From Plectosphaerella cucumerina (Eukaryota; Ascomycota; Sordariomycetes; Glomerellales; Plectosphaerellaceae): a stretch of 64,000 bases of DNA. The notes under the pieces were generated by a model that was given only the letters and a program-made list of their open reading frames with translations, had not been told where the DNA came from and searched no databases. Shown here piece after piece: positions 57,165 through 64,000 of this stretch. The position numbers and the translations under genes are program-made. The DNA is taken from positions 2,356,001-2,420,000 of the forward strand of contig JAGPXD010000001.1 in the NCBI GenBank assembly GCA_020746995.1. Reading direction: 5' to 3'. Each line of letters opens with the position of its first letter. Positions within the stretch are counted from its first letter, which is position 1.

Positions 57165-57776
57165 ATGGAAAGAACAACGACGCCAGTACCATTCATCGGC
57201 GGCAAGGTTGTCGTCCTGAATGGCTTTCCGGGCACAGGCAAGCTCACTATTCTCAACAAACTCAAAGAGCACCTGCCCGCCGATCGAACCCGCCTTCTGG
57301 ACAACCACCTGCTTATCGACCCTGTCGCGGCAGTCATCCCTGGCCGAACAGATGAACACCACGAGCTACGCCGCCTGGTCCGGGCGCCGATCTTCGAAAC
57401 CCTGAGGAACCACGTACGGGAAGGTCATGTTATCCTCATGACGGCATGTCTGGCCGAAGACAGCGATAGGGATACCGCCTTCCTCAAGGAGCACCTGGAC
57501 ATAGTGCGAGGGACAAGTCTACCCATCTTTTGGATAAATGCCCACTGCGACCAGGCAACTCTGGAGCAGCGCCTTCAGAGCTCCGAGCGCCGTGAGGGAG
57601 GCAAGTCGAAGCTCACAGAAGTGTGTGTCCTCCGGGACTTGCTTCTTGAAAATCGTCTCATTGAGCCCAGCAAAAGCGCCGACGAATCGACGAGGTTGGT
57701 GATGGGATACTTGGACACGAGCGGGCCCGTGGAAGTCTCCGTCAGCCGTCTGATAAGCATGATTACCTGTACCTAG
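57165..57776 (+). CDS. P-loop NTPase, small nucleoside/shikimate-kinase-like
   Basis: Single exon, 203 residues. A beta strand VVVLNGFP leads directly into the Walker A motif GFPGTGKLT (residues ~20-28). HLLIDPVAAVIPGR and VILMTACLAED (second strand, Walker-B-like) follow, and then an LPIFWINAHCDQATLEQRLQSSER segment, of which the key piece is the CDQATLEQRL lid-like helix. This is the layout of small kinases (shikimate/gluconate/chloramphenicol-phosphotransferase type) that phosphorylate a small molecule. The substrate-specific residues do not point to one family, so it is left generic. The gene stands between TAF2 and a degenerate gene; 159 bp separate its stop from the convergent next one. 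Confidence 0.75.
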   Translation: MERTTTPVPFIGGKVVVLNGFPGTGKLTILNKLKEHLPADRTRLLDNHLLIDPVAAVIPGRTDEHHELRRLVRAPIFETLRNHVREGHVILMTACLAEDSDRDTAFLKEHLDIVRGTSLPIFWINAHCDQATLEQRLQSSERREGGKSKLTEVCVLRDLLLENRLIEPSKSADESTRLVMGYLDTSGPVEVSVSRLISMITCT

Positions 57777-57935
57777 CACCCGATACTAAGTACAGTGCTA
57801 TCCCGATGAAAGCCTGTCAATCACGAACCTCATCTGGGGAAAGCAAGCGGAACTGATGAGGTATACGATCTTGACCGCACAAGATAAGTGTTTTTCAGGC
57901 TGAGAAACGGCTATTAGAAGCCAGCCAACTCGACT

Positions 57936-59321
57936 TTACAAATTGGCCTCGTAATCCTTGATGGATATCTCGGCCATCTCCCTCGCCCGGCTCGCCTCTT
58001 GCGGCACCTGGACCAGCCACGCGCGTAAAGCTTCGATGTGAAGCCGCGAACGTTCCTGCAGCTCCGGGTTGGGGGACTTGTCCGGATCCAGATCCGTCTC
58101 GACCATGTTGTGCTGGGCAAAGAAGGCGTCGCCGCCAAGCTCGGTCTTGCACTCGTCGTACGCCCTCTTCTGGATGTCCAGACACTTTCTGGAATATGCC
58201 ATGCGGATCTGCGCCGACTCAGGCCTGTTGTCCATCTCCAGGATCCCGCCGCTGGAGAGCTCCTTCTCCCGAGACCTGATACCGTCGCGGAGCTTCTTTA
58301 GTAGCCGCACCTGAGGGTCGCTAGGCAGTTCATACGCCCTCTCCAACTCCTGGAGCAAGACGGGCACGTCGATTCTTGAGAGTCCATCCTGGAACCACCT
58401 CCAACGCTGGTACCAGAAATCCTCCACGTTGTCGTGTTCGGTTATGTCGGCCTGCTGGGGCGGAGGGGGGGTCTGGAGGAATCTTCGGAACCTGTTGATT
58501 CTGGCGAGCATGTTTGGCTTGGGGTCCCTCTCTGCGTTCAAGACTGCGAAGGTCTTAACCTGGTCGACGAGGAATCCTATGCCGTCAAAGTTGTGTGGCC
58601 AGCCGTGTTTGATGTACAGCGGCTTGGTGAGAGTCGCCGACCAGCTGCCACCACCACTCTGCTCTCCTCCGCCAGGAAGCTGTGTGAGGTTTTTGTACCA
58701 CAGAACTATATCTCGGAGGACCTTGGGGGCATGCCGGCCCTTCATCTCGTCCCAGACATGATTCTCAGGAGCGTCATCGTCGCTGTCGTACTCGTCGTAC
58801 TCATCCGAGACGTACGTCTTGAGTTGGTCCTTGAAGGTGTAGTTGGGATCTTGAGTCTCGCCCTCGATCCCGCAAATTCCAATAACATGCCGACGAGCAT
58901 CGTATATCAGTGCCCCATAGTGGTCTCCGGGGAGAGAAAGCGGCGTCATCCAGGGACTTTAAAAGTCCTTACTGTCGGCTGTATTCATCGGGTTGCGGTA
59001 GTCCGCTATCTCGGCATGGAGAAAGTTGACAAACATCCCACCGAAGACGAAGTCGATGCCCCTGTTCCAGTAGCTATCGACGTACGGTAGGATGCTGTAG
59101 AGATAAGCGATTGAGTCCGGGATACCGTCTTGGCGCCAGGTTGGGAGAAAGGCGTCAACATCGTGGGGGCCCTCGTGCACCCACGAGTCTTCGAGATATT
59201 GCATCCGGACAAGGGTACGGTATATCTTGAGCATTCCGTCGGCGACCTCGTCTAGGCGCTGGATTTGGATGGGCCTGAGCCTGGCTTTTATCGCCTCCAT
59301 TGTGGCTGGGGCGGGTTCCAT
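57936..59321 (-). pseudogene. Fungal hypothetical protein interrupted by one in-frame TAA
   Basis: A single frame of 462 codons runs from ATG at 59321 to the stop at 57936, except for TAA at 58961-58959 (codon 121). Before it lie conserved-looking sequence (AIADYRNPMNTADSKDF is the end; VDSYWNRGIDFVFGGMFV just upstream). After it the frame continues without a gap (SPWMTPLSLPGDHYGAL, ICGIEGETQDPN) and stays fully coding to the end. Both halves have similar composition, and there is no splice site pair around the stop. I do not recognise the family; a DxxPLYIKHGW-type segment and a helical C-terminus suggest a widespread fungal protein of unknown function. It may be a freshly broken gene, a sequence error, or a stop that is edited or read through. 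A TATA-like element precedes it. Confidence 0.7.
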
Positions 59322-59722
59322 GGTTGCTATGAGAGGGATGGAGGAGAGACGTGGATTCACAAAAAAGAGAGGGGGCCTGTTACTTTCGGTTATATAAAAT
59401 GCCAAGGTGCCGTACGTAAGCGACTGAAAACTGTCCCGAAACAGAGACCGACCCGCTTCATGCTTCCCACTTCTAGGCAGTACACACGACCTGCTTGCCG
59501 CGGGGCTATTGTAGGCCGCCTGACTACCTTGGTCGTCCAACGAGGAACTCTCGCAAGCGCTCTCTCAGAATACACGTCTTGCAAGCCTCGCCCTATAGTT
59601 CCAACTCTCTTGATGGCTGGAATAGTAGTTGGATCGGTGACGACCAGTGAATATCCAGTGTTGTATGTATTTTTGCTGTGCCGATGTAAACCCTGCCAAA
59701 GACCTTGCCCGCTGTCTGTGGC
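59322..59722. other. Short intergenic region
   Basis: 401 bp between the interrupted gene and the stop of the NO VEIN-like gene, both on the minus strand. Nothing gene-like besides the TATA-like box. Confidence 0.5.
59389..59395 (-). promoter_or_regulatory. TATA-like box upstream of the interrupted gene
   Basis: Minus-strand TATATAA about 70 bp upstream of the ATG at 59321. An intact core promoter would fit a gene broken only recently. Confidence 0.45.
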
Positions 59723-62700
59723 CTAGACATGACCTGGCGTCACAGTCCACTTTTCAGTCGCAAAGACCAAAGTGCCTTCTCTCTCCATCGTGGCCGGGTC
59801 GACGTAGATCTTTGCCCCGATATCACCGCTGGCCATGTTGAACACACGGATGATCATGTACACGGCCTGGTCCGTCATGAGCTCGCGCATCTGTGAAAGG
59901 TGTCAACAACATTCCGTGAGCCTGGGGCGCATATCAAGAACACCACTTACAAGTCCCTTCTGTCGGTCGCTGGCGTAGAATGCCGTTTCGCATGATCCAA
60001 AGGTACTCTTCACCTCGATGTAGTACAGCACGCCCCGGCGCCCAGACCAGGGAGCTGCACGAAGGTGCCCGCCCGCGACCAGAAGGCCCGTGAGCAAACC
60101 ATCGGCATCTGTGTAGACGATGTCGCTTGTTTCGCCGCCGTTCCAAGGCTCCATGTCCACATAGTCAGGGTGCCCTGTTTGACCAGCTACCCATTTCCGC
60201 ATCGTGCTCTGCCAACAGTTACGCCCAAAGTCACCTCCCAGCCGCGTCCGGAGCATTTCAAACGCAAACAACTCTCCCAGGGCACCGATCTTGAAGTCGC
60301 GAAGCAAGGGCACGCCGCATTCTTGTAAAAGCCGCTCGCTTGCCGATGGAAAATGGCGTTGGTATCGGTCTGGGGACGTGGACATGCTGACGGCGCCTAA
60401 GTCCGGTAAGAGGCTTGTTCGAGCGCACTCAACGACGTGCTCAAGTAAGGCAGGATAGAGCCGGGAATTTTGAGTCGCTGAGGCGCTCAGGCTTGGATTG
60501 AGTGCCCGCCCAAGAGTCTGGCGAGCATGTGCGCTGCCCTGCGGCCGGAAGAAAACATCTCTGTCATCCTCACTGCCGTAGTAACGATCTGCTTCCGAGG
60601 TGTCAGAGGCTGGCGTGTAGAAGCGATCCAAGGGTCTAGGAGAGTCGGATTCTTGCTCCGAATCTTCTTCAGCCACAATTCCAGGAACGACTGTTGTGTT
60701 TGCTGCCTGGGTGGTGTCTTCTTGAGCGCCACTGGGGGCCGGAATGTCGATGTTGACGACGCCTTGCTGGTCGAGAATCTGGCCCATCGCCACCACAGAC
60801 CTTGTCCCGAGAATGCTTGTGACAGTCTTGATCGCCGACTCGCTGATCTCGCCCACAACTTGCTGCGTGATTGGATCTGTGGCCATCCATCTGACGAGTT
60901 GCCTGGGCAGTCCCGAGTTGAAGCAAACTTCTTGCAGCGTCTCGTCGCGAGGCACGAAGATTTTCAACGGGTCCTCACTGGACGTGATGTGAACTTCTGT
61001 TTGCGCCGACTTGACATTGATCAAACGATCGTTTTGGTGTATGGACAGCTCCGAAGATATACTCTCAGTTTCCCACGTTTCGGTATGTCGCAAGAGGTCA
61101 TGGAACCTCCGTTCGAGATCGGCAGTTCTTGTCCGGGGGCTCCTGAAATGCACTGCGACTCTGTATGTTGTCAGAAGGGCTGCATCACATAACCATGTGT
61201 TGGTTTTACGTACCGTGTCAATGCATGCGACCTCCTGGCGATTGATAGCGTCCGATCGGTGAGGGGATGTGTTGACTCCGTGTCGACAACTGTGAGCTCC
61301 TTGACCAGACAGGACAAGTACCTGTCTTTCAACCCCATCCAATGTAACAATGGCTCCAGTCGATGGACCTCGTCAAGTCTAAAGTCCAGAAGGTTGATCT
61401 TGTCCTGGAAGAGAAGTCTGAGGGGTTCTCGGTCGACGATGGCGAATTGTGTCCCAGAAGCCGCCAGCTTGGTGCCACCGCGAGCATAATTGACGGGAAA
61501 GATGCGTTTGTCGATCAAATTCTGGACGGATCTGGACGTCGTCTCGGTTTCCAGAAAGGCGTTCATCTCCCAGAGATAAGTCTTGACCTGTTGCACAGTG
61601 GAGGCGGCGTCGATTCCATACAACTCATCATAGACCATATCGAACGTGAGCCTAGAGACCCCTAGGGCTGTGACGAAGAAGTCCTCGAGGTCGTCATCGT
61701 AGTAGCTGTTCGAGCTGAACCGATGTTGAAGCTCGGTCGCGCTGGACCACAAGCATTTGGAGGGCTTCGTCCACAAATACTGACCTTGTTCATTTTGTAT
61801 GAAGATCAACGACTCGGACTCAAATCGTTGTCTAAGAATGTGAGTCAATCAGCTGGAAGCCAGCTAAAGAAAGATTGGCTTACCTCAACTGGTCTGTCGT
61901 GAGTGATGTCGTAATCCACTCAGCCCTGAGCTGGTTGAGAAGTTCATATCGAGACCGGATACGATCGATATCAGAGTTTTCCCCTTCCTTCAAAAGAGCC
62001 AAATCCTCGACAATGTCTGTCCAGGAACACTCTCGAATTTCAAGAGTCTGACGGAAGAATTTCTCGAGGACTACCAGGTCTGCGCCTGGGAACACGGCTT
62101 CGTAGCGCGGCATGATCGGATGACTGGACTTGAGATCTTGCGGGCTTTTGAGTACACAAGACTCAATGGTCGTCCAAAGACCTTCTTCATCTTTGTATCG
62201 CGGAAGGAAGATCAGGTCCTCGAGCTCGCAGCTATGTCAATTCATTAGTATCGCTGAAATAGACGCAGTACAGTCACTTACCGCACGTCGTCTTTGGCTG
62301 CTTTTGGATCCCGGGCCTCTTCACACCTGCTGTGGATGCGCAAATAGACGCTCACAACTCGCCACGGCTTTTCCTCTTGCTCCAAGCTTTCTGCTTCCAT
62401 CATCCACTTGACCATGTCAATGTAGAACTGCAGGCTTTCGTCCGCACCGACCCCAAGATCGTCTTTGAGAAAGCCCCATTTTTCGTTTTGCTCGCTCGAC
62501 CAAGGCTCGTCAAGATCGAGGAATGGAAATGGGTCTTCTTGCATGAGTTCCTGGCAACACTCCTTCAGGCGTGGCAGAGGCAGATAGGTGCTGGATAAAC
62601 GCTGGAGCTCTTCCAACCCTTGACAACGTACTCGCAAGTCCTTCAACTCTTTGACGGAGCCTTCGCTGAATTTCGGCCTATCGACCTCCCAGGTCCATTG

Positions 62701-64000
62701 CAAGAAGTTAAGAAACTCTGAGGGCAGGTTTTCCGCAACGTGGTGGCACAATGGGGAGATCGAAGCCCCATCGCGACAGACCAACCGCGGGTGCGTGCGA
62801 ACCCCCATGTGGAAGAGCCAACGAACCCACGGCATGTCGTCCGAATTCTTGGGTGGATCATGCAGATATTCTGGATCGAGAAAAGAGATGTGAGTCTTCA
62901 TCCAGTCATCGCCGCTTCGTTGAAAAATCTGCCAGAGGCTGTTGGGCTGTTCTGTGACGAAGTAGATGTCGGTCTCACTGAGCGACACGAAGTCATCTTT
63001 GGTGTCCCAAAGCCGCAAGACTTCGTATTCCCCAGGAGTTCCGTCCTTGTGGGTCTGATACAGAAATGAAAGATGACTGCGTGATGCCCCCAACAAAATT
63101 GAAGCTTGTCGAGAGTATTGGCGGAGGATCAGTCGTCGGACGCTAGTCACTGAAGCTGTCTTTGCGCCAAGATTTTTGAAAAGCTTGACTCTTTCGGGAT
63201 TCTCGCAAGCAAGAGGCTGTATCAGGGCCAGCCTAAGGTCGCAAGGTATGGCGATGTTGCCTTGCACCTGTGGAAAACAGACTGTCTGCGCAGCTGATAC
63301 CCAGCGCCCATCGCTCAGAGGAATCAAATTTAGCTCTTGGATGCCGGAATCCCGTAGTTGCTCGAAACATGTGTTGATGAGCTTTGATGCCCGCGTGTGC
63401 CAATCGTTGCTTGTTGATGGATCTTTCATCCGTGACTCTGATATCTCGAGGTCATGGATCAATCGGTCGATGACATCGCTCTGGTCCATGTAACTTAGAC
63501 GGTACTCGCTGAGTATGTCCAAATCAGAACTCTCATACCCAGTGGATATGTATCTGTCCAAGGGTGCTGGGAGGTCGGCAAACAGAGGCTTGCCATCACG
63601 CTGCAGGTGTTGGGGACCAAGCCGGCTCAGAGACTGAATTGATCGGGGAGGCCCTCCACGTCGGGGTTGAAGGACTTCTGACACTCTGACCTTGAACTCG
63701 ATGTTTTCGACGAGGTATTTCCAGAACCTATCCCATGGGTACGAACGAATGTTGCGGAGGTATCGCATCCACGTGTACCGAAGTTGATCATGTTCGTACA
63801 TCTGGTGAACGGCTTTGATGAAAGCCTCGGAAATGCCGGCCAAGAGCCCAACATTCCTACGCGAGGACGTTACAATGTCCTCTCGATTCGCCATTGTGAC
63901 GAAGTCGGCTTGTATCAGGAACTACGGTATGAGTGTTAGATGATTGGTCGATGAAGGTGTTAGTCAGGAGGACACGTACATTGAAACCCAAATGTCGAAG
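59723..64000 (-). CDS. NO VEIN/sacsin-like protein with C-terminal DUF3883, 5' part outside window
   Basis: Six exons are visible (64000-63980 partial, 63921-62282, 62231-61884, 61831-61214, 61160-59951, 59890-59723), joined in frame by introns of 50-60 bp, giving 1334 residues. The first visible part (LRHLGFN, then FLIQADFVTMANREDIVTSSRRN) is the linker just behind the sacsin-type HATPase domain, which should lie beyond 64000. The long middle is helical. Near the C-terminus is a DUF3883/NOV_C domain: LGELFAFEMLRTRLG, NCWQSTMRKW, then TSDIVYTDADG and YYIEVKST, the D...E-x-K pattern of restriction-endonuclease-like folds. Plant NO VEIN and the fungal relatives share this HATPase-DUF3883 layout; molecular function is unknown. 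The last exon (MRELMTDQAVYMIIRVF) completes the domain with TEKWTV near the end. Confidence 0.85.

Noticed and set aside
1..64000. CRISPR arrays, rRNA genes, intact transposons
   Set aside because: No regularly spaced repeats, no rRNA-like blocks and no reverse transcriptase or transposase signatures were seen, as expected for a euchromatic fungal segment.

Overview
The window looks like a chromosome arm segment from a filamentous ascomycete (Pezizomycotina, most likely a sordariomycete). The genes are separated by 0.1-4 kb. Most have one to five short spliceosomal introns (about 47-140 bp) with GT...CTRAY...YAG signals. Families such as DUF7708 and DUF7707 proteins, ankyrin proteins with a fungal NTD and NO VEIN-like proteins are typical of such genomes. 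I rebuilt exon structures by eye, keeping reading frame and splice consensus; exact starts are inferred. I saw no tRNA, rRNA, CRISPR array, intact transposon or backbone-type secondary-metabolite gene.

Layout. 0-9 kb: truncated N-terminus of a DUF7025/AAA ATPase (-), a DUF7708 protein (+), a secreted jacalin/aerolysin-like protein (-) and a DUF202 membrane protein (-) with a 748-bp intron. 9-20 kb: mostly gene-poor, with an intracellular GH3/PA14 beta-glucosidase (+), a diverged tandem duplication and a small cysteine-containing secreted candidate (+). 20-27 kb: secretory-pathway and lipid genes, namely SWP1 of oligosaccharyltransferase (-), an ER-retained glutaminyl cyclase (-) with a GC-AG intron, an SDR (+) and an EPT1/CPT1 phosphotransferase (-). 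28.5-33 kb: a compact metabolic trio with an M20 amidohydrolase (-) divergent from a CmcJ/AsaB-type oxygenase (+), then an isopenicillin-N-synthase-like 2OG dioxygenase (+). 33-41 kb: NTD-ankyrin protein (-) and a GPI-anchored DUF7707 protein (-). 40.8-56.4 kb: a run of plus-strand genes: YPT35 (PX domain), an IQ-motif protein, a monofunctional GAR synthetase, SAS4, an F-box protein and TAF2. 57-64 kb: a P-loop NTPase (+), a fungal family interrupted by one in-frame stop (-), and the 3' two-thirds of a NO VEIN/sacsin-like HATPase-DUF3883 gene (-) that runs off the window.

The most notable signals are two independent in-frame stop codons, each followed by a clearly coding continuation in the same frame. 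One is TAG in the F-box gene at 50490; the other is TAA at 58959. A third gene (DUF7708, 1150-3228) has an exon junction that GT-AG splicing cannot keep in frame. In sordariomycetes this pattern can mean recent pseudogenisation or sequence error, but also sexual-stage A-to-I editing of stop codons. Other points are the M20/two-oxygenase cluster with a 240-bp shared promoter, the stand-alone GAR synthetase with a changed conserved motif, and the intact D...ExK motif in the NO VEIN-like protein.
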